A stretch of DNA of 64,000 nucleotides from Streptomyces sp. A3M-1-3 (GTDB lineage: Bacteria; Actinomycetota; Actinomycetes; Streptomycetales; Streptomycetaceae): contig NZ_JANAVP010000026.1 of assembly GCF_024213665.1 (NCBI RefSeq), positions 1-64,000 of the forward strand. The letters run 5' to 3'. The notes under the pieces were generated by a model that was given only the letters and a program-made list of their open reading frames with translations, was not told the DNA's origin and ran no database searches. The position numbers and the translations under genes were made by a program. Positions 1 to 8,676 of the stretch are shown piece by piece (positions within the stretch are counted from its first letter, which is position 1; each line of letters opens with the position of its first letter).

Positions 1-89
1 GGTTACATTCCGAACCCGGAAGCTAAGCCTTTCAGCGCCGATGGTACTGCAGGGGGGACCCTGTGGGAGAGTAGGACACCGCCGAACAA
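1..89 (+). rRNA. rrf: 5S ribosomal RNA, 3' part
   Basis: The first ~89 bases are the 3' three quarters of an actinobacterial 5S rRNA. They include the conserved CCGAACCCGGAAGCTAAG segment and the closing part ending in CACCGCCGAACAA. About 30 bases of the 5' end lie outside the window, so an rRNA operon ends here, reading rightwards. A strong terminator follows within 15 bases. Confidence 0.97.
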
Positions 90-100
90 TCATTGTGGGA

Positions 101-130
101 AAGCCCCGCACCTTATGGTGCGGGGCTTTT
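101..130 (+). terminator. Intrinsic terminator of the rRNA operon
   Basis: A 12-bp perfect stem (AAGCCCCGCACC / GGTGCGGGGCTT) with a four-base loop is followed by a short T run. It sits directly behind the 5S gene and is a classical rho-independent terminator. Confidence 0.95.
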
Positions 131-231
131 CTGCGTTCAGGGGGCCAGCCGGCACCCCGTGCACCGGGCGGCCGTGGCTGAAGGTAAGGTCATGAGGCAT
201 CGTTGGTACGTTTCTCACTGGAGGCCCCCGG

Positions 232-840
232 GTGGAGGTCCAGGAGACTCGCGTTCAGACGGACCGGGTCCTCACCATCCCCAACATCCTGAGCATGGCT
301 CGCCTCGCCGGCGTGCCCTTGTTCCTGTGGCTGATCCTGCTGCCCGAGTTCGGCGGACCCAGGAGTGACGGCTGGGCCCTGCTCGTCCTGATGCTCAGTG
401 GAGTGAGTGACTACCTCGACGGAAAGCTCGCCCGGCGCTGGAACCAGGTCAGCAGCCTCGGACGTCTGCTCGACCCGGCTGCCGACCGGCTGTACATCCT
501 TTCCACCCTCTTGGGGCTGACGTGGCGGGAGATCCTGCCTCTCTGGCTGACCGCGGCCTTGCTGGCCCGTGAGCTGATGCTGCTGGTGATGGTGTGGATC
601 CTCCGCCGACGCGGCTATCCGCCCCCCCAGGTGAACTTCCTCGGGAAGGCCGCGACCTTCAACCTCATGTATGCCTTCCCGTTGCTTCTACTCAGTGACG
701 GCAGCACCTGGCTCGCCTCGCTGGCCGCAGTTTTCGGATGGGCGTTCGCAGGATGGGGTACAACCCTCTATTGGTGGGCAGGGATCCTTTACGTGGTTCA
801 GGTCCGCCGCCTCGTCAAGGCGGACGCTGCAGCCGATTGA
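232..840 (+). CDS. CDP-alcohol phosphatidyltransferase family protein (PgsA-like)
   Basis: A 202-residue membrane enzyme expected to join a CDP-activated lipid to an alcohol acceptor in phospholipid synthesis at the inner face of the membrane. The family signature D-x2-DG-x2-AR-x8-G-x3-D-x3-D is intact (SDYLDGKLARRW, then GRLLDPAADRLY), and several hydrophobic segments follow. The GTG start at 232 has a GGAGG 8 bases upstream. In M. tuberculosis the corresponding position beside the DUF881/Sbp genes is held by pgsA2. The acceptor alcohol cannot be read from the sequence. Confidence 0.9.
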   Translation: MEVQETRVQTDRVLTIPNILSMARLAGVPLFLWLILLPEFGGPRSDGWALLVLMLSGVSDYLDGKLARRWNQVSSLGRLLDPAADRLYILSTLLGLTWREILPLWLTAALLARELMLLVMVWILRRRGYPPPQVNFLGKAATFNLMYAFPLLLLSDGSTWLASLAAVFGWAFAGWGTTLYWWAGILYVVQVRRLVKADAAAD

Positions 841-955
841 GCTCGCTCGTGCGGCGCTGAGCAATGGCCCCGAACCCCCGCGCTCTCATCTGCGGGTATG
901 TCCGGACGGGCGCAGTCGGCTAGACCGTCGTCTCTTCAAGGAGGACGCTTCCGAC

Positions 956-3451
956 ATGAAGGCCGTTGTGATGGCTGGTGGTGAAGGCACTCGCCTTCGC
1001 CCCATGACCTCGAGTATGCCCAAGCCACTCCTGCCGGTGGTGAACCGGCCGATCATGGAGCATGTGCTGCGGCTGCTCAAGCGGCATGGGCTCAATGAGA
1101 CCGTCGTAACCGTGCAGTTCCTGGCATCCCTCGTCAAGAACTACTTCGGTGACGGCGAAGAGCTCGGTATGGAGCTCACCTATGCCAATGAGGAGAAGCC
1201 ACTCGGTACCGCCGGCAGCGTGAAGAATGCTGAGGAGGCGTTGAAGGACGACGCCTTCGTCGTCATTTCCGGCGATGCGCTTACCGACTTCGACCTGACC
1301 GACCTGATCAGGTTTCACAAGGAGAAGGGCGCCCTCGTCACGGTGTGCCTGACCCGGGTGCCCAATCCACTCGAATTCGGCATCACGATCGTGGACGAAG
1401 AAGGAAAGGTCGAACGTTTCCTGGAGAAGCCGACCTGGGGCCAGGTCTTCTCGGACACGGTGAACACCGGCATCTATGTGATGGAGCCGGAGGTCTTCAA
1501 TTACGTGGAGGCCGATGTTCCCGTCGACTGGTCCGGCGATGTCTTCCCGCAGCTGATGAAGGAAGGCAAGCCCATCTACGGCTATATCGCCGAGGGCTAC
1601 TGGGAAGACGTCGGTACGCACGAGAGTTACGTCAAGGCCCAGGCCGACGTACTCGAAGGCAAGGTCGACGTCGATATCGACGGCTTCGAGATCTCGCCCG
1701 GTGTATGGGTCGCCGAGGGTGCCGAGGTGCATCCCGACGCGGTGCTCCGAGGGCCGCTTTACATCGGTGACTACGCGAAGGTCGAAGCCGATGTGGAAAT
1801 CCGTGAGCACACCGTCGTGGGGTCCAATGTCGTAGTGAAGTCGGGGGCGTTCCTTCACCGGACCGTCATCCACGACAACGTCTACATCGGCCAGCACAGC
1901 AATCTGCGCGGCTGTGTCATCGGCAAGAACACCGACGTCATGCGGGCCGCCCGTATCGAAGACGGTGCGGTGATCGGTGACGAGTGCCTGGTGGGCGAGG
2001 AATCGATCATCCAGGGCAATGTCCGCGTTTATCCGTTCAAGACGATCGAGGCCGGCGCGTTCGTCAACACATCGGTCATCTGGGAGTCGCGCGGGCAGGC
2101 GCACCTCTTCGGCGCACGCGGGGTCTCCGGGATTCTGAACGTCGAGATCACACCGGAACTGGCCGTCAGGCTGGCCGGGGCCTATGCCACCACGCTGAAG
2201 AAGGGCTCCACGGTCACCACGGCGCGTGACCACTCGCGTGGTGCCCGCGCGCTCAAGCGCGCGGTGATCTCGGCCCTGCAGGCCAGTGCCATCGACGTAC
2301 GCGACCTCGAGAACGTACCGCTGCCGGTGGCCCGGCAGCAGACCGCCCGCGGCAGCGCCGGCGGAATCATGGTGCGCACCTCACCCGGCGTGCCCGACTC
2401 GGTGGACATCATGTTCTTTGACGAGCGGGGAGCGGATCTGTCGCAGGCGGGCCAGCGAAAGCTGGATCGCGTGTACGCGCGCCAGGAGTACCGGCGGGCC
2501 TTCCCCGGGGAGATCGGCGACCTCCAGTTCCCCGCGAGCGTCTTCGACTCGTACACCGGTTCGCTCCTGCGGCATGTGAACACGACCGGTGTGGCCGAGT
2601 CGGGCCTGAAGGTCGTCGTGGACGCGTCCAACGGCAGCGCCGGGCTGGTGCTTCCCAGCCTGCTGGGCCGACTGGGCGTGGACTCCCTCGTCATCAATCC
2701 GGGACTCGATGAATCCCGGCCGACCGAGACGCCCGACGCGCGGCGCTCGGGGCTGGTGCGGCTCGGCGAGATCGTTGCCTCGGCACGTGCGGCCTTCGGG
2801 GTGCGCTTCGACACCGTGGGCGAGCGGCTGTCGCTCGTGGACGAACGCGGCCGGATCATCGAGGACGACCGCGCCCTGCTGGTGCTTCTCGACCTGGTTG
2901 CCGCCGAGCGGCGTAGCGGGCGGGTGGCGCTGCCGGTGACGACCACGAGGATCGCCGAGCAGGTCGCCGCGTACCACGGCACGCAGGTGGAGTGGACGAC
3001 AACGTCTCCGGACGATCTGACCCGGGTGGGCCGCGCGGAGACGACGATCTTCGGCGGAGACGGGCGCGGCGGCTTCATCGTGCCCGAGTTCAGCAGCGTC
3101 TTCGACGGGACGGCCGCCTTTGTGCAGTTGATCGGTCTCGTGGCCAGGACGCAGCTCACGCTGAGTCAGATCGACGCGCGCATTCCGCGGGCTCATGTGC
3201 TCCGCCGTGACCTGGCCACGCCATGGGCGGTCAAGGGCCTGGTCATGCGCACGGTGGTCGAGGCCGCCGGAGACAGGTCGGTGGACACCACGGACGGCGT
3301 GCGTGTGGTCGAGGCCGACGGACGCTGGGTAATGGTGCTGCCCGACCCTGCGGAGGCCGTCACCCATCTGTGGGCGGAAGGGCCCGACGACGCGTCCGCG
3401 CAGGCCCTCCTCGACGAGTGGTCGGCCGTGGTGGACAGCGCAGGTCACTGA
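956..3451 (+). CDS. Mannose-1-phosphate guanylyltransferase fused to a degenerate phosphohexomutase domain
   Basis: An 831-residue three-part protein. Residues 1-235 are a nucleotidyltransferase (VVMAGGEGTRLRP) expected to make GDP-mannose or a related NDP-sugar. Residues about 250-375 are left-handed beta-helix hexapeptide repeats. From about 385 to the end it has the phosphomannomutase fold. The mutase active-site loops are altered: the TASHNP serine loop reads VRTSPG (about 472), the DGDGDR metal loop reads DTVGER (about 617), and the C-terminal phosphate-binding RPSGTEP loop reads VLPDPAE. The third domain is therefore probably catalytically dead or regulatory. The ATG at 956 has AAGGAGG 11 bases upstream. 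A longer reading from 671 overlaps the previous gene and is not used. Confidence 0.88.
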   Translation: MKAVVMAGGEGTRLRPMTSSMPKPLLPVVNRPIMEHVLRLLKRHGLNETVVTVQFLASLVKNYFGDGEELGMELTYANEEKPLGTAGSVKNAEEALKDDAFVVISGDALTDFDLTDLIRFHKEKGALVTVCLTRVPNPLEFGITIVDEEGKVERFLEKPTWGQVFSDTVNTGIYVMEPEVFNYVEADVPVDWSGDVFPQLMKEGKPIYGYIAEGYWEDVGTHESYVKAQADVLEGKVDVDIDGFEISPGVWVAEGAEVHPDAVLRGPLYIGDYAKVEADVEIREHTVVGSNVVVKSGAFLHRTVIHDNVYIGQHSNLRGCVIGKNTDVMRAARIEDGAVIGDECLVGEESIIQGNVRVYPFKTIEAGAFVNTSVIWESRGQAHLFGARGVSGILNVEITPELAVRLAGAYATTLKKGSTVTTARDHSRGARALKRAVISALQASAIDVRDLENVPLPVARQQTARGSAGGIMVRTSPGVPDSVDIMFFDERGADLSQAGQRKLDRVYARQEYRRAFPGEIGDLQFPASVFDSYTGSLLRHVNTTGVAESGLKVVVDASNGSAGLVLPSLLGRLGVDSLVINPGLDESRPTETPDARRSGLVRLGEIVASARAAFGVRFDTVGERLSLVDERGRIIEDDRALLVLLDLVAAERRSGRVALPVTTTRIAEQVAAYHGTQVEWTTTSPDDLTRVGRAETTIFGGDGRGGFIVPEFSSVFDGTAAFVQLIGLVARTQLTLSQIDARIPRAHVLRRDLATPWAVKGLVMRTVVEAAGDRSVDTTDGVRVVEADGRWVMVLPDPAEAVTHLWAEGPDDASAQALLDEWSAVVDSAGH

Positions 3452-3539
3452 CGTGTCAGCGGTGTGCCGGGAGGCGTTGGACGACGCCGCCCGGCACACC
3501 GGTGGGGCCATTCGGCGGTAGCACTGCCGACGTGCGACG

Positions 3540-4469
3540 ATGTGCGGCATGTCGCAGCAGCCCCCCGTTCGGAGCACGGCCTCGCCGCCGCCGCGGCCCG
3601 ATGCGTCCATGTCGCTGCTGACCGACGTGATGGACCACAGTCTCGACGACGGGTACGCCGAGGCGTCCGCCCGCCGCGAGGCCGAGGGCAGTGCGGGGAT
3701 GCCCCGCACATTGCGGGCGAAGCTCGGGCTGGCGGCCGGTCTGGTGCTGGCAGCCCTCGTGGTGACGCTCGGTGCGGCTCAGGCGCAGATATCAGCTCCG
3801 GTCCTGGCCAAGGAGCGTCAGGAGCTCATCGACCGCATCGGCAGGGAGACATCGGCGGCCGATGCGCTGGAGAAGGACGTGGACGGCCTCAGCGACGACG
3901 TGGCGAGCCGGCAGCGCGAGGCACTCAAGAGGCACGGTGGCGACCAGGCCGAACTCGTGGCGCTGCTGTCCGGCGCCACCGAGGTCAGCGGCCCCGGAGT
4001 GAAGCTGGTCATCGACGACGCCAAGGACGCTTCGCAGGGGGGCGGCGGGCCGCGGGACAGTGCCGGTTTCTCGGACACGGGCCGGGTACGGGACCGCGAC
4101 ATGCAGCGGGTCGTCAACGGGCTCTGGCAGTCCGGCGCCGAGGCGGTTTCGATCAACGGGCAGCGGCTGACCGCCCTGTCCGCGATCAGGGCGGCCGGCG
4201 ACGCCATACTGGTCGACAACAAGCCGCTGGTGCCGCCGTACACGGTCCTCGCGGTGGGGGACGGGAAAGACCTGAGCACCACGTTCCAGGACAGCGCCGA
4301 TGGCCAGTACCTGCATGTGCTTCAGGAGAACTACGGCATCAGTACCGGCATTTCCGTCGAGGCCGAGGTGCGGCTCCCGGCGGCCCCGAGCCTGACCGTA
4401 CGTACAGCAGAGCCGAAGGCCGAGGGCGCCGATGAGGGCGCGGCCGACTCAGGGAAGGGTGCATCGTGA
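3540..4469 (+). CDS. DUF881 family protein (first copy)
   Basis: A protein of up to 309 residues with a cytoplasmic N-terminus, one membrane segment (about 60-82), a coiled-coil stretch and a C-terminal DUF881 domain (GPGVKLVIDDAK, ...INGQRLTALSAIR). The function is unknown. The family recurs beside sbp and division genes in Gram-positive bacteria (Rv1823/Rv1825 in M. tuberculosis). The start is uncertain: ATG codons at 3540, 3549 and 3609 all lack a clear ribosome site. Its stop overlaps the next start as GTGA, so the two genes are translationally coupled. Confidence 0.8.
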   Translation: MCGMSQQPPVRSTASPPPRPDASMSLLTDVMDHSLDDGYAEASARREAEGSAGMPRTLRAKLGLAAGLVLAALVVTLGAAQAQISAPVLAKERQELIDRIGRETSAADALEKDVDGLSDDVASRQREALKRHGGDQAELVALLSGATEVSGPGVKLVIDDAKDASQGGGGPRDSAGFSDTGRVRDRDMQRVVNGLWQSGAEAVSINGQRLTALSAIRAAGDAILVDNKPLVPPYTVLAVGDGKDLSTTFQDSADGQYLHVLQENYGISTGISVEAEVRLPAAPSLTVRTAEPKAEGADEGAADSGKGAS

Positions 4470-4798
4470 TCGCGGTACTGGGCCTCGTTGTGGGAGTGGT
4501 GGTCGGACTGTTGGTCCGGCCCGAGGTGCCGGCCGTGGTCGAGCCCTATCTTCCGATCGCGGTCGTGGCGGCACTCGACGCGGTCTTCGGTGGTCTGCGC
4601 GCGATGCTCGACGGGATCTTCGTCGACAAGGTCTTCGTCGTGTCCTTCCTCTCCAACGTCGTGGTGGCCGCGCTGATCGTCTTCCTGGGCGACAAGCTGG
4701 GCGTCGGCGCCCAGTTGTCCACCGGTGTCGTCGTCGTGCTCGGCATCCGCATCTTCTCCAACGCTGCCGCGATCCGGCGGCACGTGTTCCGGGCGTGA
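4466..4798 (+). CDS. sbp: Small basic family protein (Sbp, DUF1290)
   Basis: A 110-residue membrane protein with three hydrophobic segments and a conserved internal stretch (GGLRAMLDGIFVDKVF). It matches the small basic protein that neighbours ftsA/ftsZ in Bacillus and Rv1824 in mycobacteria. Its role is unknown but it is always linked to envelope or division loci. The GTG start overlaps the stop of the preceding DUF881 gene, and a second DUF881 gene starts five bases downstream, giving a DUF881-Sbp-DUF881 operon. Confidence 0.88.
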   Translation: MIAVLGLVVGVVVGLLVRPEVPAVVEPYLPIAVVAALDAVFGGLRAMLDGIFVDKVFVVSFLSNVVVAALIVFLGDKLGVGAQLSTGVVVVLGIRIFSNAAAIRRHVFRA

Positions 4799-4803
4799 GG
4801 CTG

Positions 4804-5571
4804 ATGAGCACCGAGCCGGTGAACACCGAAGAACCCTCCGAGGCAGCAGAGCAGACGGGCCGCCAGCGGCTGGTCGCCGGACTCTGGCCGCCGCGCGCGT
4901 CCAGGGCCCAACTCATCGTTGCCCTGCTGTTGTTCGTGCTGGGGCTCGGGCTGGCCATCCAGGTACGGTCCACCAGCGACACCAGCGCTCTGCGCGGGGC
5001 CCGCCAGGAGGACCTCGTGCGCATCCTCGACGAGGTCGACGACCGCACGAAGCGGCTCCAGGACGAGAAGCAGCGGCTGGAGGACCAGCGCACGGAACTC
5101 GAGAACAGTTCCGACCAGGCCGAAGAGGCGCGCAAGCAGACGGTGGAGAAGGAAGCGCAGCTCGGGGTGCTCGCCGGCACGGTGGCCGCGCAGGGGCCGG
5201 GCATCACCCTGACGGTCACCGACCCGAAGGGCCTGGTCGAGGCGGACATGCTGCTGGACGCGATCCAGGAGTTGCGGGCCGCGGGCGCCGAGGCCATCCA
5301 GATCAACGACGTACGGGTCGTGGCGAACACCTTCTTCACCGACGACGAGGGTGGCGTGCGGGTCGACGGCCGCAAGATCGGTCCGCCGTACGAGTTCAAG
5401 GCGATCGGTAAGCCGCAGGACCTGGAGCCGGCCCTCAACATCCCCGGTGGCGTGATCCAGACGATGGAGAAGGAGCAGGCCACCGCCACCGTGACACGAT
5501 CTCAGAAGATCGTTGTGGATGCCTTGCGACCGGCGAAGCGGCCTGACTACGCTCGGTCGTCATCGTCGTGA
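4804..5571 (+). CDS. DUF881 family protein (second copy)
   Basis: A 255-residue single-pass membrane protein: N-terminal cytoplasmic part, hydrophobic segment about 38-54, a long charged coiled coil (about 65-125), then DUF881 (GPGITLTVTDPKG, IQINDVRVVANTFF). It is paralogous to the protein at 3540 and completes the DUF881-Sbp-DUF881 trio. The ATG at 4804 follows the sbp stop by five bases. A longer reading from 4432 runs through sbp in another frame and is rejected. Confidence 0.87.
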   Translation: MSTEPVNTEEPSEAAEQTGRQRLVAGLWPPRASRAQLIVALLLFVLGLGLAIQVRSTSDTSALRGARQEDLVRILDEVDDRTKRLQDEKQRLEDQRTELENSSDQAEEARKQTVEKEAQLGVLAGTVAAQGPGITLTVTDPKGLVEADMLLDAIQELRAAGAEAIQINDVRVVANTFFTDDEGGVRVDGRKIGPPYEFKAIGKPQDLEPALNIPGGVIQTMEKEQATATVTRSQKIVVDALRPAKRPDYARSSSS

Positions 5572-5728
5572 GACGGGTTGCGGGGGGTCGACGCACCGGA
5601 ACTGCGGCGCGTGGTGGAAACTGTCTGGTGGTTACGGACGTTGTGAGATTGTCCGGGTCGGCAGGTGTGTGCATTCAGGGTTCGTCCTGCCCCACGGGCG
5701 GGTCTGTTTCGGTCAAGGGGAATCGCCC

Positions 5729-6553
5729 GTGAAGTTGTTTGCGAAGTTGTTCGGCAAGAGCGCACGCGAGGACGGTGGCAGTGGCACCGCCAAGCATCGT
5801 GCGCCGCGTCATGGCGAAGCGGAGGAGCAGGGCGCGGACCGCCCGTTGTTCCGCGACGAGGTCGCCGGCGCGGGCGCGTCTTCTGTTGACCCTGCGGCAT
5901 CGGGCCGCATAGGTTTCGGGGAACCATCAACCTCAAGTACGGGTGGAGGGTTTGCACCCGACCCGTACGCATCCAGTGCCCCTGCGGGGCAGCCGCGGCA
6001 GGAGGATCCGTCCATGTCGGCCTTGCCGGTTTGTACGAGGTGCGGGCACCGCAACGCCGAGGCCAGTCGTTTCTGCTCCAACTGCGGAGCGCCGCTGCGG
6101 GCCGGGCTGACCCCCGAGCGCCCCTCGGAGACGACCTCGACCATCTCCATTTCCGGCCTCGAGGCGTACGAGGCGGAGGCGACGGGGCAGACCGCCGCGC
6201 CTTCGCTCTCCCCGGAGGCACAGGCAGCGGTCGACGCCCTGCCGCTCGGCTCCGCGCTCCTGGTGGTGCGCCGCGGGCCGAACTCGGGCAGCCGCTTCCT
6301 CCTCGACAGCGACCTCACCACGGCCGGCCGGCACCCGCAGAGCGACATCTTCCTGGACGACGTAACGGTCTCCAGGCGCCATGTGGAGTTCCGCCGGGGC
6401 CGGGACGGCGGATTCACCGTGGCCGACGTCGGCAGCCTCAACGGCACGTACGTCAACCGTGAGCGGATCGACTCCGTCGCACTGGCCAACGGCGACGAGG
6501 TGCAGATCGGCAAGTACCGGCTGGTCTTCTACGCGAGCCAGCGGGGCATCTGA
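5729..6553 (+). CDS. Zinc-ribbon and FHA domain protein, GarA/OdhI-like
   Basis: A 274-residue protein. Near residue 100 it has a CxxC...CxxC zinc ribbon (CTRCGHRN, FCSNCGAP). This is followed by an ETTS threonine motif, and a C-terminal FHA domain at about 185-265 carries the phosphothreonine-binding signature GRHPQSDIFLDD, VSRRHVEF and LNGTYVN. In mycobacterial GarA and corynebacterial OdhI the ETTS threonines are phosphorylated by PknB/PknG and the protein then controls 2-oxoglutarate metabolism. A similar switch here is an inference. The GTG at 5729 has AAGGGG nine bases upstream. The next gene is FtsR-like, as in mycobacteria and corynebacteria. Confidence 0.88.
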   Translation: MKLFAKLFGKSAREDGGSGTAKHRAPRHGEAEEQGADRPLFRDEVAGAGASSVDPAASGRIGFGEPSTSSTGGGFAPDPYASSAPAGQPRQEDPSMSALPVCTRCGHRNAEASRFCSNCGAPLRAGLTPERPSETTSTISISGLEAYEAEATGQTAAPSLSPEAQAAVDALPLGSALLVVRRGPNSGSRFLLDSDLTTAGRHPQSDIFLDDVTVSRRHVEFRRGRDGGFTVADVGSLNGTYVNRERIDSVALANGDEVQIGKYRLVFYASQRGI

Positions 6554-6570
6554 CCCGTCAGGGAAGGTCC

Positions 6571-7308
6571 ATGCTGCGAACACCGACGGGCGGTGCCGGA
6601 CACGGCACCGCCACCGCGGGCGGGCGGCTGGTGAGCATCGGAACCGTGCTCAACCTGCTGCGTGACGAGTTTCCCGAAGTCACCATCTCCAAAATCCGCT
6701 TCCTGGAGGCGGAAGGTCTTGTCGAGCCACAGCGCACGCCTTCCGGCTACCGCAAATTCAGCCCTGGGGACGTGGAGCGGCTCGCCCAGGTGCTGCGCAT
6801 GCAGCGTGACCACTATCTTCCGCTGAAAGTCATTCGCGAGCACCTGGACGCGAGGGCCCGTGGGGAGCAGGTGTCCATTCCCGCGCCGCAGCGGGAGCCG
6901 GAGGCCGGCGCGCTCGACCACGAACCGGACCGGCCGACGGTCCCGCGGGTGGGCCGGGCGGAGCTGCTCGCGGCTGCCGAGGTGGGCGAGGACCAGCTCG
7001 ACGAGTGGGAGTCGTACGGCCTGATCGCGCCGGCGTCCGGGGGCGGCTACGACGCCGAGACGGTCACCGTGGCCAGACTTGTGGCGGATTTGGGCCGCTT
7101 CGGCCTCGAACCCCGCCATCTGCGGGCCATGAAGGCCGCCGCGGACCGGGAGGCCGGGCTGGTCGAGCAGGTGGTGGCGCCCCTTCGCAGGCATCGCAAT
7201 CCGCAGACCAGGGCGCACGCCGAGGCCACCGTGAAAGAGCTCGCCACGCTCTCCGTACGCCTCCACGCGGCGTTGGTGCAGACCTCCCTCGGGGTGCGCC
7301 TGCACTGA
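6571..7308 (+). CDS. ftsR: MerR-family regulator FtsR
   Basis: A 245-residue transcription factor with an N-terminal MerR winged helix (SIGTVLNLLRDEFPEVTISK, SKIRFLEAEGLV, PSGYRKFS) and a second helical half. It corresponds to Rv1828 and to C. glutamicum FtsR, an activator of ftsZ. The ATG at 6571 follows GGGAAGG and lies 17 bases after the FHA gene, so the two are probably cotranscribed. The target in this organism is inferred from the orthologues only. Confidence 0.85.
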   Translation: MLRTPTGGAGHGTATAGGRLVSIGTVLNLLRDEFPEVTISKIRFLEAEGLVEPQRTPSGYRKFSPGDVERLAQVLRMQRDHYLPLKVIREHLDARARGEQVSIPAPQREPEAGALDHEPDRPTVPRVGRAELLAAAEVGEDQLDEWESYGLIAPASGGGYDAETVTVARLVADLGRFGLEPRHLRAMKAAADREAGLVEQVVAPLRRHRNPQTRAHAEATVKELATLSVRLHAALVQTSLGVRLH

Positions 7309-7360
7309 CGCAGAGGAGCCCGACTACCCAAACCTGCCGGGCAGGTCCTAGGGTTGCTGT

Positions 7361-7834
7361 GTGAACGAGCTCGACGTTGTGGGTGTCCGGGTGGAAATGC
7401 CCTCCAACCAACCGATCGTGCTCCTGCGTGAAGTGGGAGGCGATCGGTACCTCCCCATCTGGATCGGACCGGGGGAGGCGACCGCGATCGCCTTCGCCCA
7501 GCAGGGCATGGCCCCCGCGAGGCCGCTGACCCACGACCTGTTCAAGGACGTGCTGGAGGCGGTTGGGCAGGAACTCACCGAGGTCCGCATCACGGACCTG
7601 CGGGAGGGCGTGTTCTACGCGGAACTGGTGTTCGCCAGTGGCGTGGAGGTCAGCGCGAGGCCGTCCGACGCCATAGCGCTGGCGCTGCGCACCGGGACGC
7701 CGATCTACGGCAGTGACGGGGTGCTGGACGATGCCGGAATCGCCATCCCGGACGAGCAGGAGGACGAGGTGGAGAAGTTCCGCGAGTTCCTCGACCAGAT
7801 CTCACCGGAGGACTTCGGGACCAACAGCCAGTGA
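7361..7834 (+). CDS. Bifunctional nuclease domain protein (DUF151)
   Basis: A 157-residue acidic protein covering the whole DUF151/BFN domain (LPIWIGPGEATAIAFA, SARPSDAIALALRTG). Plant and bacterial members have RNase/DNase activity. The actinobacterial orthologue (Rv1829) holds the same place between two MerR genes. The GTG start at 7361 lies 52 bases after ftsR. Its biological role is unclear. Confidence 0.88.
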   Translation: MNELDVVGVRVEMPSNQPIVLLREVGGDRYLPIWIGPGEATAIAFAQQGMAPARPLTHDLFKDVLEAVGQELTEVRITDLREGVFYAELVFASGVEVSARPSDAIALALRTGTPIYGSDGVLDDAGIAIPDEQEDEVEKFREFLDQISPEDFGTNSQ

Positions 7835-7915
7835 GTTTCCCGCCGGGCGCCGTCGGCGCATTCGAGTAGCCTTTCCCCGCATGGGGGTACGGGAAACCAC
7901 TCTCAGGGTGATTAT

Positions 7916-7971
7916 CACTCGGCGTGCCGAGTGTGGCGATCGTTGACGCACCCCTGGTGACTGCCTACCGT
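7916..7971 (+). promoter_or_regulatory. Promoter of the second MerR gene with upstream dyad
   Basis: A perfect dyad CACTCGGC-GT-GCCGAGTG lies at 7916-7933. It is followed by a -35-like TTGACG (7943-7948), a 17-base spacer and a -10-like TACCGT (7966-7971), 31 bases before the GTG of the MerR gene. The dyad could be an autoregulatory operator, or the tail hairpin of the preceding gene. Confidence 0.5.
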
Positions 7972-8002
7972 CGAGAGGGCAGGTCAAGGACGGAGGGTCG
8001 GC

Positions 8003-8608
8003 GTGAGAAGCAGCGGCGACGGTACGGCGGGGGGTGCCCTCGGACGCAGTCCGGGGGAGGGCGGGCCGTACCCGCTTCACGGCAGTGCGGCCGGACCCGA
8101 GCAGGTCGAACAGATCGAACAGGTCGGCTACCGCGGCCCGACCGCGTGTGCGGCGGCGGGGATCACGTACAGACAGCTCGACTACTGGGCGCGCACCGGA
8201 CTGGTGGAGCCGAGCGTGCGTCCCGCCCATGGTTCGGGCACCCAGCGGCTCTACAGCTTCCGGGACGTCGTCGTCCTGAAGATCGTCAAGCGCTTCCTGG
8301 ACACGGGAGTGGCTCTCCAGAACATCCGGACCGCGGTCCAGCATCTGCGCGCTCGCGGGTTCGCCGATCTGGAGCGGATGACGCTGATGAGCGACGGGGC
8401 GACGGTGTACGAGTGCACCTCGCCCGACGAGGTCGTCGACCTCCTCCAGGGCGGCCAGGGCATCTTCGGGATCGCCGTCGGGGTGGTGTGGCGTGATGTC
8501 GAGAGTGCGCTGTCCCAGCTGCACGGCGAGCGCATCGACACCGGCGAGACTCTGGTGGGGCACCACCCGGCCGATGAACTTGCCCGACGCCGCAACAGGG
8601 CCGTCTGA
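8003..8608 (+). CDS. MerR-family regulator, McdR/ResR-like (Rv1830 position)
   Basis: A 201-residue protein whose winged helix starts at about residue 40 (GYRGPTACAAAGITYRQLDY, YWARTGLVEPS). A helical linker and C-terminal domain lack the cysteines of metal-sensing MerR proteins. In M. tuberculosis the gene in this position (Rv1830) affects cell division and post-antibiotic recovery. Assignment here rests on sequence type plus conserved order. The GTG at 8003 has GGAGGG upstream. Confidence 0.83.
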   Translation: MRSSGDGTAGGALGRSPGEGGPYPLHGSAAGPEQVEQIEQVGYRGPTACAAAGITYRQLDYWARTGLVEPSVRPAHGSGTQRLYSFRDVVVLKIVKRFLDTGVALQNIRTAVQHLRARGFADLERMTLMSDGATVYECTSPDEVVDLLQGGQGIFGIAVGVVWRDVESALSQLHGERIDTGETLVGHHPADELARRRNRAV

Positions 8609-8676
8609 AGCAGGGCCGTCTGAGGCCGTACGCGCGTGACGGGGCGTTGTCAGTGGCGTAGGGCAGCATCGGTGAT

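Noticed and set aside
671..955. N-terminal extension of the guanylyltransferase frame back to 671
   Set aside because: It overlaps the preceding phosphatidyltransferase gene, has no domain content, and a strong AAGGAGG precedes the ATG at 956.
920..2233. A 437-codon antisense frame over the guanylyltransferase
   Set aside because: Shadow of a clear gene; Asp/His-rich composition without any domain.
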